A DNA stretch of 64,000 nucleotides from positions 1 to 64,000 of the forward strand of contig CALUVL010000007.1 in the NCBI GenBank assembly GCA_944324225.1. The letters are read 5' to 3'. Of the stretch, positions 24,696 to 33,097 are shown in pieces (within the stretch, counting starts at the first letter, position 1; every line of letters starts with the position of its first letter). The position numbers and the translations under genes were made by a program. Below the pieces are notes generated by a model, which saw only the letters and a list, made by a program, of their open reading frames with translations, searched no databases and was not told where the DNA came from. The stretch comes from Candidatus Gastranaerophilales bacterium. Lineage in GTDB: Bacteria; Cyanobacteriota; Vampirovibrionia; Gastranaerophilales; Gastranaerophilaceae.

Positions 24696-24914
24696 TTAAT
24701 TAATCGGGATAAGTTTCTCAATACTAACATCAAGAGCCAGCGCCAGATTTACGATAACAACAAGCGACGGGTTATACTTTTCCGATTCAATCCGCGCTAA
24801 ATATTCCGGGGTAATGTCAGCTTTCTCCGCAAGCTGTTCCTGAGTTAATTTTTTCCTTGCACGTTCCGCACGAAGATTTTCTGCAAATATTCTTATCACC
24901 TTTTCCCGTTCCAT
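24696..24914 (-). CDS. XRE-family HTH regulator
   Basis: The 72-aa protein is a single Cro/CI-type helix-turn-helix domain: LRAERARKKLTQEQLAEKAD (about 14-33) followed by ITPEYLARIESEKYNPSL and LALALDVSIEKLI. No effector domain is present, so it binds DNA as a small dimer. It lies 51 nt upstream of dapF on the same strand, and targets are unknown. A truncated relative occurs at 47656-47829. Confidence 0.85.
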   Translation of the reverse strand: MEREKVIRIFAENLRAERARKKLTQEQLAEKADITPEYLARIESEKYNPSLVVIVNLALALDVSIEKLIPIN

Positions 24915-25021
24915 AATAAACAGTTTAGCTTACTTGACAAATTATTCTAATGATTTATAATTATTTTATACTGATTTATAAGTCATAATGATTGATATAT
25001 TAATCACATACAGGAGACAGA

Positions 25022-25588
25022 ATGGAAAAAGTTAAATATTTTGGTGTTATTTTAGGTGTTATAGGAACTCTGTGTTGCGGATTTTCAGCAAGCGCATTCG
25101 CAGATGAATTTGATGATAAAATTTATGAAACAAACGGCTTTATCTGGAGTCCTATGAATAACATAACATTTGGCGGGTCTTTCACTAATGATCCAAATGC
25201 CAAACCCTCACTTGAAGGGATTTATTACTGCAAAAATCAGGAAGTACGCCAGCTTTATTATAAAAGCTTTTATGATAAAATGAATGAAAATTTTAGATTA
25301 GCGGGGTTTGAAAATTATGAAGGTTCGGAGCCTCCTGAACTAAGAAAAGCTTATGAAGCAGGCCAGTGCAAACCGGTTACAGAATTTAAAGTTTTGACAA
25401 AGAAAAGCTACACCTGTGAAGGCGCTTTTTCCAACAGCGAATTCTTAGATATAGCATACTGCAAAACATCTCCGGAAACCTATAAAAAAGCAAGAGCCGC
25501 CGGCAAAACCAACGAACAAATGGAACAGGTTTTTGAAAGGGCTGAAGCTTCTATCATTAAGGATTTCAAAGCAGGCAAAGCTAAGTAA
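25022..25588 (+). CDS. Secreted hypothetical protein with paired cysteines
   Basis: The 188-aa precursor has a signal peptide (about residues 1-27, VIGTLCCGFSASAFA-D). The mature protein contains four cysteines (YYCKNQ, GQCKPV, YTCEG, AYCKT) that could form two disulfides, and it ends in a Lys/Ala-rich helix. GGAG precedes the ATG. It is likely periplasmic or secreted. It is not recognised and stands alone between divergent or convergent neighbours. Confidence 0.65.
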   Translation: MEKVKYFGVILGVIGTLCCGFSASAFADEFDDKIYETNGFIWSPMNNITFGGSFTNDPNAKPSLEGIYYCKNQEVRQLYYKSFYDKMNENFRLAGFENYEGSEPPELRKAYEAGQCKPVTEFKVLTKKSYTCEGAFSNSEFLDIAYCKTSPETYKKARAAGKTNEQMEQVFERAEASIIKDFKAGKAK

Positions 25589-25627
25589 GGATCAAGGCCT
25601 ATTGACAGGGCATTATTGAGTTTAAAT

Positions 25628-26746
25628 TTAAACGTTTATTTTGCTGGAAATTACACTGTCTTCAAGCTTTGAGGAAAGTAATTTTACAATGTTTGCGGTT
25701 ATTGTTCTGTTATTTATGTTGCCGAGAGAAATTTTTTCTTTAGCATCTTTTGTGTAAAAAATTTCATTATCCACATTCTTCAAAACAATGGTATCGCCGA
25801 TATAAATTGAACCCATGCTGTTTTTGACATCATTATAAGAAAGCCCCAGAGGAACAATTCTAATCGAATCCTTGTTATTAAGAATATTTTTTATAATTTT
25901 TGCAATACCCGGCTGAAATTTTTCTTTTAAAGTTTTATTTTTATAAATGGAGTTGTTGCCTTCCGGAAAAATAAACAAATTACATTTGTGGTCTATAAAT
26001 TTTGCAATCAAATACTTGACAGGCACAACATTTTTGTCGACATTTTTTGACGTCATATCGGCATCAACAGGTATAAGCCCCATTTTCAAATAAATATTCC
26101 TGTATTTTTTATTAACCAATTTTAAGACATTCTTACTGACAACAATATTCGGACGCGGGCAGTTATTTTGTTTGCCGAAGGCAGTATAAGCGTAATTCAA
26201 AAACGAATTAAAAATCGGATAGATAAATTTATCTCTTTCGGGATTATCATGATTCATAAGAAAAATGTGTGCCTGACCCGATTTTGCAATCTTTTCAATC
26301 CTGCCGCTTTCTATATTCATATCAATAAATTTGTCCTGAACAGAATTACCTATTTTCGCCCATTCTTCAATATACTGCGGAGAAGCCGGCGTCATTTTCC
26401 GGATTAATCTGAAAGAATTATAAAAGGATCTTATATTTTCAAATACAAGAATTTTACTTGCAATTGCTCTTAATTTATTTGCAGCATTAAAACTCTTGCG
26501 CAAAACTTTTTTCTTCAGGTTGGAATTATCAGGCTTTGCCTGTTCTTTGCGAATTCTGTCCTTAATTTTTATAGAAAACGCATCAAGTTTTTTCTTACTT
26601 TTCGGTTCTTTGTAGAAAAAATCCAGAGGACTTGAAGAATACAAAATGTCCGTCTTTTGCGGAAGGTTCAAAAGCCCTTTATCCGAAAGTTTTATCCGAA
26701 TACCGAAACTGATATTGTTATTTTTGTCAGAAATCCTATTTAGCAT
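25628..26746 (-). CDS. LPLAT-like acyltransferase, lineage-specific
   Basis: The 372-aa protein starts with SDKNNNISFGIRIK, the short N-terminal pattern seen in several unknown proteins here. Its core resembles lysophospholipid acyltransferases: FLMNHDNPERDKFIYP (about 176-191; HX5D rather than the usual HX4D) and NLFIFPEGNNSIYKNKTL (about 252-269; the FPEG block). The N-terminal 100 residues are Lys-rich. It may acylate an unusual lipid or be catalytically altered, given the HX5D spacing. No operon partners are seen. Confidence 0.65.
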   Translation of the reverse strand: MLNRISDKNNNISFGIRIKLSDKGLLNLPQKTDILYSSSPLDFFYKEPKSKKKLDAFSIKIKDRIRKEQAKPDNSNLKKKVLRKSFNAANKLRAIASKILVFENIRSFYNSFRLIRKMTPASPQYIEEWAKIGNSVQDKFIDMNIESGRIEKIAKSGQAHIFLMNHDNPERDKFIYPIFNSFLNYAYTAFGKQNNCPRPNIVVSKNVLKLVNKKYRNIYLKMGLIPVDADMTSKNVDKNVVPVKYLIAKFIDHKCNLFIFPEGNNSIYKNKTLKEKFQPGIAKIIKNILNNKDSIRIVPLGLSYNDVKNSMGSIYIGDTIVLKNVDNEIFYTKDAKEKISLGNINNRTITANIVKLLSSKLEDSVISSKINV

Positions 26747-26885
26747 ACTGAAATTAAAACATCTAAAAATATTTTTTGCTAGTTATGTGTAAAAGAACAC
26801 ATGGTTTGATTATTTGTTCCAAATGGTTTGATTTTTTCTGGCAACTTAAAATATCTTAACAACAAAGGCAATTTGAAAGAATAAA

Positions 26886-26917
26886 AATACTTTATATACA
26901 TAGGGGAAATCTAGAAC
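26886..26917 (+). promoter_or_regulatory. GCAATTT-N14-ACTTTATATA promoter-like motif, site 1
   Basis: GGCAATTT and ACTTTATATA are separated by exactly 14 nt and lie just upstream of the gene at 26939. The same motif with identical spacing precedes the genes at 32661 and 41357 and, on the minus strand, the gene at 51867. Exact base positions may be off by a few. Confidence 0.55.
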
Positions 26918-26938
26918 AATTCTGCGAGATATAGTTAT

Positions 26939-27730
26939 ATGAAAATAGATACTTTAATAAATGCAATAAGAAAATTAGAAACACAAGCATTAACTCGTCC
27001 GTTAACAGTTAGAAAAGAAAGACAACTTACCAGTTTTTTTACTGAAGCATATGACAAGCTGTTATATTCACCAAATAAAGAAATCTTCGGTACATTACAA
27101 ACTATTGGCAAACATAAGTTGCCTAGATATATGTATCACATAACAACAGAAGATGCATACTTATCAATGTTAAAAGACTGGAAAATAAAACCTTCGCAAT
27201 GTATGGATTCCCCAGGTGGTATTTTTATGTTTGATTTGAAAAATTTCACAAGGTTTTGGAGACAAACTAAACATGTCGCAGAGCAACCTCGAACGACTCT
27301 TCTAAACAATGTAGTTAGTTGTTCAGATGGTAATCTTGTAATGCTTAGAATACCGACAGAAACTCTTGATGCAAGGACTCTAAGAGTTAGAATACAGGCT
27401 TTATGTAGGTGTGGACATGGAAATCTGCAACAAGAACAAGAAATGATAATAAATGATAAACATAGATTCTCACATGCACTTGAAAATTTAAGATACATTA
27501 TGCAAGGAGAATCCATTGCAAATGTACCTCGTTATAATCAACGAAAATTGGCTATAGAGTATATAACTCCGAATGAAATTCCAATGTCTGATGTAAGTTT
27601 AGTTGGAAAAACCCATGTGAACCCAGAAATAGTTAATAAAGCACATTTGGAAATGCGAGATTTGCCTAATGTATGGCGTTCTTTAACAGAAGGTATGCCT
27701 GAAGCAAAATCGTTTGAATATATGGTATAG
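26939..27730 (+). CDS. Unknown protein, possibly ADP-ribosyltransferase-like
   Basis: The 263-aa protein is not firmly recognised. A segment at about residues 60-95 (PRYMYHITTEDAYLSMLKDW, then PGGIFMFDLKNFTRFW) resembles the 'YHiT ... iF' start of RNA 2'-phosphotransferase/ADP-ribosyltransferase-like folds, which bind NAD. A later block (YNQRKLAIEYITPNEIP) fits the late strand of that fold. No signal peptide is visible. It stands alone and is preceded by the shared GCAATTT-N14-ACTTTATATA motif. The activity is a weak inference. Confidence 0.55.
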   Translation: MKIDTLINAIRKLETQALTRPLTVRKERQLTSFFTEAYDKLLYSPNKEIFGTLQTIGKHKLPRYMYHITTEDAYLSMLKDWKIKPSQCMDSPGGIFMFDLKNFTRFWRQTKHVAEQPRTTLLNNVVSCSDGNLVMLRIPTETLDARTLRVRIQALCRCGHGNLQQEQEMIINDKHRFSHALENLRYIMQGESIANVPRYNQRKLAIEYITPNEIPMSDVSLVGKTHVNPEIVNKAHLEMRDLPNVWRSLTEGMPEAKSFEYMV

Positions 27731-28390
27731 AAGTTGTAGATCAAGCTTTCAGCCCAACAATAAAATTGGAAATTAATCGGGTTCTAAAATTTTATGATAT
27801 TAGTAAATTTCAAGCAAATTTTATTATAATTTTTTCTATTTAATGTCCTGATTAAGTCCGATTCCGTCCAGTTTGGTTTTGTATAATCACGCACCTTCTG
27901 ACCGGTTTGTCGGTTGGGCATACCTGCCCAACAAAACAAATTTTGTGTCGGTTTTGTAACAATTAAAAAAAATTCTCAAACTTGATGTAAAAATTTTCCG
28001 ACCTTAAGAAAAAACTTCCGGCTAGCGGATTTTCGGTAGGGTGAAGCAGAGAGCAACCCGTAAGGTGCAGGTCGGACGTTACTCCGCTTGCATCCCGAAT
28101 AATCCAAGACAAATTTCAAATGTCCTTGCCGAAAATAATCAAACCATTCGTACAAATTCAAATACAGCCTAAAGTTCCGCCACATAAGGGTTACAACCAA
28201 AAGTCGAGGGGGTGGACTTCAACGGACACTTCGTAGACTTTTCAAGTAATTTGGTTTGATTATTTTCGGACACTTCCGGCAGATTAAAACCTAAACACAA
28301 AGCCACTTTAAGGAGTAAAATCATTTTAACCGTACAGGATTGAAATGTCTGGTTTAATACACCGCAACACTCATCATCACCACACAAAAT
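27731..28390. repeat. Gene-free region with dispersed and inverted repeats
   Basis: No gene is credible here. It holds a GTTGGGC/GCCCAAC hairpin near 27913-27932, a copy of the AGCGGATTTTCGG repeat at 28024-28110, and an 18-bp perfect inverted repeat (CCGAAAATAATCAAACCA at 28129-28146, complement at 28252-28269). Short open frames across it have no ribosome-binding sites and look spurious. Confidence 0.55.
28024..28110. repeat. AGCGGATTTTCGG dispersed repeat, copy 1
   Basis: It reads AGCGGATTTTCGGTAGGGTG, then AACCCGTAAGGTGCAGGTCG, TTACTCCGCT and CCCGAATAATCCAAGA. The second copy at 56943-57050 has the same blocks in the same order. AGCGGA and TCCGCT form complementary ends of the core. Confidence 0.7.
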
Positions 28391-28423
28391 AAAAACGGGT
28401 CTGAGAAAACTCAGCCCGTTTTT
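28391..28423 (-). terminator. Terminator of the tRNA-Ser gene
   Basis: A strong hairpin (AACGGG-TCTGAG / CTCAG-CCCGTT, loop AAAA) with A/T tails on both sides lies 3 nt past the tRNA 3' end. On the minus strand it ends in a run of T. Confidence 0.8.
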
Positions 28424-28426
28424 ATC

Positions 28427-28514
28427 AGGAGGAGGTGGGATTCGAACCCACGGTACGCTCATCACGTACGACGGTTTTCAAGACCGCTCCGATCAACCGC
28501 TCTGGCACTCCTCC
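28427..28514 (-). tRNA. tRNA-Ser (anticodon UGA)
   Basis: On the minus strand an 88-nt cloverleaf is readable: acceptor GGAGGAG pairing with CTCCTCC, anticodon loop with TGA (CTTGAAA), a long variable arm (about 20 nt, GTACG...CGTAC) typical of class II tRNAs, and T-arm GTGGGTTCGAATCCCAC. CCA is not encoded. The base at position 73 reads T rather than the G usual for tRNA-Ser. Confidence 0.93.
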
Positions 28515-28910
28515 ATAAGGTTTTATCAGATGTAATTTAATTCTATCCGCTCAAAGTTTTTTGTCAACAATTTTGTCCTCCATAACTTTCTTTTGTTCAT
28601 TTATTGTATTTAATTTTGCGATATCTAAGTTTAAAGAATTTTTATATATTGAAAATAATAAAATGTTCATTTTTAATATAAAAAAAAAGCTATGTACTTG
28701 AGGTGCATAGCTGTTGATTAGGGATATGTGTATCTTAGTCTCTAAGGAGTATGGTTTTAATATAGCAAACCGCCTTTAAAATTAAATCATTCATTTTTAT
28801 GATGTTTCATTGACAAACTATGTAAAATAATGTAAATTTTTACTAATGAAGTAGCACAAAATATTCTTTTTGTGGTTAAACATGAATAAAAACAATAACT
28901 GTGAGGTGCT
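28515..28910. other. Gene-free stretch with a possible small RNA on the minus strand
   Basis: This region holds no gene. On the minus strand the hairpin AGCTATGCAC-ctcaa-GTACATAGCT is followed directly by T9 (28681-28711), a textbook intrinsic terminator with no gene before it. A TATATT box lies about 60-80 nt upstream on that strand. On the plus strand TTGACA lies at about 28811-28816 upstream of the gene at 28911. Confidence 0.4.
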
Positions 28911-29303
28911 ATGCAAGTTTCTTTTTATAATTATAAACCTTTTGTATATTCAAATAAAATAAACAATAATTCTCAGAAACATAATACCCAACCGCATTTT
29001 ACATCAGGTTACGGGGCAGATGACTGGGGTTTTGTAGACACGTCAGAGCTTGAAAATTGCAGTGAAGCTGAAAGATGGAAAAACATCGCAAAAGCTATAA
29101 AACAAATGACTTATGATGCATATATGGAAGCTCATGGCGGCAGGTCTACCAAAAAAGAACTTCTGTACTCTCCTGAGGAATGCGAAAAAGCAAGAAAATC
29201 TTTTTATGAAGGCACTCCACTTGAAGGTGTTGACACCAGCAACAGAGTTCCAAAAGACGATCCTTACAAATTTGTCTTTGATCCGTATGATTATGATGAC
29301 TAG
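28911..29303 (+). CDS. Lineage-specific hypothetical protein
   Basis: The 130-aa protein is not recognised. The first 40 residues are Asn/Lys-rich (NKINNNSQKHNTQPHFTSGY) with the FTSG element similar to other lineage-specific N-termini here. A helical middle (SEAERWKNIAKAIKQMTYDA) is followed by an acidic Asp/Tyr-rich tail. It has no signal peptide or membrane helix. A GAGG site supports the start. It lies upstream of ffh on the same strand, but ffh has its own promoter-like box (TATAAT near 29350). Confidence 0.6.
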   Translation: MQVSFYNYKPFVYSNKINNNSQKHNTQPHFTSGYGADDWGFVDTSELENCSEAERWKNIAKAIKQMTYDAYMEAHGGRSTKKELLYSPEECEKARKSFYEGTPLEGVDTSNRVPKDDPYKFVFDPYDYDD

Positions 29304-29383
29304 GAATTTTATCGCTTATTTGCCGGCAGATCCGTATTTTTTCATGGTATAATTTAATTAATGACAAATACAAAGGGATAAAA

Positions 29384-30811
29384 ATGTTTGACAGTTTAAG
29401 CGAAAAATTACAAAAAATCATCCACGGCACAAAAGGCAAGGAACTCACGCAGGAAAATATGCACGAAGCCCTTAGAGAAATTCGTCGTGCACTTCTTGAT
29501 GCTGATGTAAACTTAAGAGTCGTTAAATCCTTTATTTCAAATATTCGGGATAAAGCAGAGGGCGAAAATGTTGTACAGGGGGTTGATCCTTCGCAACAGC
29601 TCGTAAAAATCGTACATGATGAACTTATTGAACTTCTCGGCAAAGAAAAAAATCCGCTTAACTTAAATGAAAATCCTTCCTTAATTATGATGCTCGGGCT
29701 TCAGGGGTCAGGGAAAACAACTTCAAGTGCAAAACTTGCGGTAAAACTCAAAAAAGAAGGGAAAAATCCGCTTCTGGTCGCCTGCGACGTTTATAGACCA
29801 GCTGCAATTTCACAGCTTCAAACCCTCGGGAAAGAAATAGAAGTTGAAGTTTTCACAATTCCCGACTCAAAAGACGTCAAAAACATTGTCGAAAAAGCAA
29901 TAGAACATGCAAAGGCAAACGGTTATAATGTTCTTATTCTTGATACTGCAGGAAGATTGCAGATTGACACTGATATGATGGCAGAACTTCTTTTGATAGA
30001 CAGAATTTTCCATCCGTCGGAAAAACTGCTTGTAATAGACGCAATGACAGGTCAGGAAGCCGTCAATGTTGCAGAAAATTTTGATGCACAAATCGGGCTT
30101 ACCGGACTTGTATTGACCAAACTGGACGGTGACAGCAGAGGCGGTGCAGCTTTAAGCGTTGCCTACTGTACAGGCAAACCAATAAAACTTACCGGAACAG
30201 GCGAAAAGCTTCATGCATTAGAAGATTTTTATCCTGAAAGAATGGCAACAAGAATTCTCGGCATGGGCGATATCGTAACCCTTGTTGAAAGAGCACAGGA
30301 AGTTTTTGACGAAAAACAGGCACAAGAACTTGAAGCTAAAATGGCAAAAGCGGAATTTTCATTCAACGACTTTTTGAACATGCAAAAACAGATGAAAATG
30401 TTCGGTTCTGTCGGAAACATCCTCGGAATGATTCCGGGGCTGAATATAAGCAAAGACGACAGAGATTTAATTTCTCATGAAGGCGAAAAACAATTCAAAA
30501 GGATAGAAGTATTTATCCAAAGCATGACGCCGGAAGAACGCAACAAACCTGATCTTCTTGACACCAGCCGCAAGAAAAGGATTGCAAAAGGCTGCGGCAT
30601 GGAGCTTGCGGAAATAAATGCCTACGTAAAACAATTTGAGCAAATGCGGATGATGATGAAAGGTCTGCATGATATGAAAGGGATGTTCGGCAAAATGGGC
30701 GCCGGAATGCCTAATATGAAAAACACAGGCGGCATGCCGACCGGTATGAACACAAAAATGGGCAAACACGCAATGAACAAAGCCTTAAAAATGATGCGGA
30801 AATTCAAATAG
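29384..30811 (+). CDS. ffh: Signal recognition particle protein Ffh
   Basis: The 475-aa SRP GTPase has an N domain (1-90), the G domain with GLQGSGKTTSSAKLA (about 105-119), DTAGRLQIDTDMM and TKLDGDSRGGAALS (about 244-257), and a methionine-rich M domain (about 325-475, ending in Met/Gly-rich repeats). It binds signal sequences and 4.5S RNA for co-translational membrane targeting. The length is normal, with the Met/Gly-rich tail somewhat extended. It is convergent with metG, with a shared terminator between. Confidence 0.96.
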   Translation: MFDSLSEKLQKIIHGTKGKELTQENMHEALREIRRALLDADVNLRVVKSFISNIRDKAEGENVVQGVDPSQQLVKIVHDELIELLGKEKNPLNLNENPSLIMMLGLQGSGKTTSSAKLAVKLKKEGKNPLLVACDVYRPAAISQLQTLGKEIEVEVFTIPDSKDVKNIVEKAIEHAKANGYNVLILDTAGRLQIDTDMMAELLLIDRIFHPSEKLLVIDAMTGQEAVNVAENFDAQIGLTGLVLTKLDGDSRGGAALSVAYCTGKPIKLTGTGEKLHALEDFYPERMATRILGMGDIVTLVERAQEVFDEKQAQELEAKMAKAEFSFNDFLNMQKQMKMFGSVGNILGMIPGLNISKDDRDLISHEGEKQFKRIEVFIQSMTPEERNKPDLLDTSRKKRIAKGCGMELAEINAYVKQFEQMRMMMKGLHDMKGMFGKMGAGMPNMKNTGGMPTGMNTKMGKHAMNKALKMMRKFK

Positions 30812-30825
30812 TCTTTATTACTTTA

Positions 30826-30866
30826 AAACTAAAAATCGGGGTAGTATAAACACCGATTTTTAGTTT
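30826..30866. terminator. Bidirectional terminator between ffh and metG
   Basis: A 14-bp stem (AAACTAAAAATCGG / CCGATTTTTAGTTT) begins 15 nt after the ffh stop and 19 nt from the metG stop. A/T-rich flanks serve both directions. Confidence 0.8.
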
Positions 30867-30884
30867 GATTTTTAAATCTTTTCA

Positions 30885-32468
30885 TTACTTCTTGCTTTTG
30901 TCGGCAAGTTCGCTGTCCATTCTCAAAAACACAGGTTTAATATCCTCTTTGGCAATCAATTTGCCGGTTTTAAGGTTTTTGGTACCGAGTTTATCGAGGT
31001 TGACAGACTTCAAATCAAAAGACAATTGAGAAGCCATTCTCTGCGCAATATTCGGACAATACGGATAAATCAGGGCAGAGACAACGCACATAATTTCAAG
31101 AACCGTTGTCAAAACCTGACCGCATTCAGTCATCTTTTCTTCTTTTGCAAGCGTCCACGGCGCATTGTCCGTTACGTATTTGTTTGTAATATCAACAAGC
31201 TGTGTAATCTCATTTCCCGCTTCCGCAATTTCAAACCTGTCAAAGTGGCTTTTTACAAGGTCAATTTTATTTTTAGCGGTTTGCAAAAGGCTTCTTGAAC
31301 CTGAAACAAGCTCATTATCCTCTACATCAAACTCGGGCTTAATCTCACCGTCAAAATACTTAACAAGCATTGAAAGCGTTCTGTTTAAAAGGTTGCCCAT
31401 AGAATTTGCAAGATGAGCATTAACTTTTTCTTTAAAATCGTCATCAGAATAGTTTCCGTCTTTTCCGCAAGGGGCAGAAACCGCCATGTAATAGCGGAAA
31501 GGATCCGGAATATCCAGATCAAAATTCTTCAGCACATCAGTCGGCGCAATAACATTTCCGAGAGATTTTGACATTTTGCTCTCGTCAATCGTAATCCAGC
31601 CGTGAGCAAAAATATGTTTCGGAAGCGGAACATCAAGCGCCATCAAAAATGCAGGCCAGTAAATGCTGTGGAATTTCAAAATATCTTTCCCGATAACCTG
31701 AACATCAGCCGGCCAGTATTTTTTGAATTTTTCGGAAGGATTTTCTGTGTCATACCCCAGAGCCGTAATATAGTTTGAAAGCGCATCAATCCAGACATAA
31801 ATAGTCTGCTCTGAATCACCCAGAACATCAATTGCCCACTGAACATTGTCTTTTGAGCGGGAAACCGAAATATCCTGAATATCTTCCAGCTGGTTCAAAA
31901 CCTCATTTGCACGGAACTGCGGAATTATAAAATCAGGATGTTCTTTAATATATTTGATAAGCGCATCTTTATATTTTGTAAGTCTGAAGAAATAATTTTC
32001 TTCGCTAACAATTTCCGGCTTTTTAAGGTGATTCGGGCATAGTCCGTCTTCCGTCAAATCTTTTTCGCTCAAAAAGCTTTCACAGCCGGAGCAGTAAAGC
32101 CCTTCGTATTTATGCTTGTATATGTCACCCTGTTTAAGAAGTTTGTCAAAAATTTTCTGAACAATAGCCTCATGGTCGTCATCCGTTGTTCTTATAAACC
32201 TTGTATAATCAATATCAAGGGCTTTCCACGCATCTTTAAAGGATTGCGAATTGATATCGCACAGTTCTTTCGGAGTAATTCCTTTAGCAGCAGCGGTTTT
32301 TTGGATTTTAATCCCGTGTTCGTCGGTTCCCGTCAAAAAGAACACGTCATCACATCTTTGAGAAAAGTGCCTTGCAATTATATCAGTCAAAATCTTTTCG
32401 TAAGCATGTCCGATATGCGGAGCACCATTAACATAGTCTATCGCAGTTGTTAAATAAAACTTTTCCAT
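30885..32468 (-). CDS. metG: Methionyl-tRNA synthetase
   Basis: The 527-aa class I synthetase has the HIGH-type motif PHIGHAY (about 16-22), a CSGCESFL zinc-knuckle segment (about 125-132), KMSKS in SKMSKSLGNV (about 298-307) and the anticodon-binding alpha domain. It is of the short type, ending without the C-terminal tRNA-binding (EMAP-like) domain of the E. coli enzyme. It charges initiator and elongator tRNA-Met. It is monocistronic and convergent with ffh. Confidence 0.95.
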   Translation of the reverse strand: MEKFYLTTAIDYVNGAPHIGHAYEKILTDIIARHFSQRCDDVFFLTGTDEHGIKIQKTAAAKGITPKELCDINSQSFKDAWKALDIDYTRFIRTTDDDHEAIVQKIFDKLLKQGDIYKHKYEGLYCSGCESFLSEKDLTEDGLCPNHLKKPEIVSEENYFFRLTKYKDALIKYIKEHPDFIIPQFRANEVLNQLEDIQDISVSRSKDNVQWAIDVLGDSEQTIYVWIDALSNYITALGYDTENPSEKFKKYWPADVQVIGKDILKFHSIYWPAFLMALDVPLPKHIFAHGWITIDESKMSKSLGNVIAPTDVLKNFDLDIPDPFRYYMAVSAPCGKDGNYSDDDFKEKVNAHLANSMGNLLNRTLSMLVKYFDGEIKPEFDVEDNELVSGSRSLLQTAKNKIDLVKSHFDRFEIAEAGNEITQLVDITNKYVTDNAPWTLAKEEKMTECGQVLTTVLEIMCVVSALIYPYCPNIAQRMASQLSFDLKSVNLDKLGTKNLKTGKLIAKEDIKPVFLRMDSELADKSKK

Positions 32469-32593
32469 ATAATAGAATCCCTCTTTTACTCTTAATTTCT
32501 TTAAAAAAATTGTAGCATAAAAAATGGATAGAAGAGATTTCTAAGACATATAAAATTTGGAGGATTTAATATAAATTAATAAAAAACGGTTTT

Positions 32594-32625
32594 TCAGGCA
32601 ATTTTAATAAGCAGAAAGACTTTAT
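32594..32625 (+). promoter_or_regulatory. GCAATTT-N14-ACTTTATATA promoter-like motif, site 2
   Basis: GGCAATTT, 14 nt, then ACTTTATATA lie about 30-65 nt upstream of the gene at 32661. The spacing is identical to sites near 26.9, 41.3 and 52.4 kb. Confidence 0.55.
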
Positions 32626-32660
32626 ATAAACAGGTAGGTTAAATTTTCAGGTAGTATTTT

Positions 32661-33017
32661 ATGCTAAATTCAAGTTGGGTTACAAGTTTAGATTCACTGG
32701 CGTCCGAAGGAATAATAGATTTTGATGCGGCAGCTTATATAACAGGTACACCGGCAAGGTATATAGGGAACCCTAATTGCCCGATTTACAATATTCCGCC
32801 GCTTGCAATCCAGCCGCCCGCTCAGGACGAATTCAAAAGAAAAAGCCCTGAATCAATTGTAAAAACACCTTTCTGGAAAAAAGCACTTCTCGGTGTCCTT
32901 GTTGCGGCAGGAGCAATCTGGGGGATATCAAAACTCCGCAAAACTCCTGCATTTATAAAATCTATCGGAACTAAAGTGAGCGGGTTCTTTAAAAATTTGT
33001 TTAAAAAGAAACCTTAA
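32661..33017 (+). CDS. Small single-TM protein
   Basis: The 118-aa protein has a polar, Pro-rich N-terminal half (GTPARYIGNPNCPIYNIPPL) and one transmembrane helix at about residues 78-95 (KALLGVLVAAGAIWGISKL). A Lys-rich C-terminal tail (KNLFKKKP) follows. It is not recognised. It has no cleavable signal; the helix suggests a membrane-anchored cytoplasmic or surface tail protein. It carries the GCAATTT-N14-ACTTTATATA motif upstream and appears monocistronic. Confidence 0.6.
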   Translation: MLNSSWVTSLDSLASEGIIDFDAAAYITGTPARYIGNPNCPIYNIPPLAIQPPAQDEFKRKSPESIVKTPFWKKALLGVLVAAGAIWGISKLRKTPAFIKSIGTKVSGFFKNLFKKKP

Positions 33018-33097
33018 ACTTCTGGACAAGTTTTTATATCCGTAGTACAGTAATATACGTAACAGTATATTTTTGTAACTAAAGGAAAACCCGCATT

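Noticed and set aside
29113-29643. Frames overlapping the 28911 gene and the ffh start
   Set aside because: They are shadows; the ffh N-terminal domain and the upstream protein explain the sequence.
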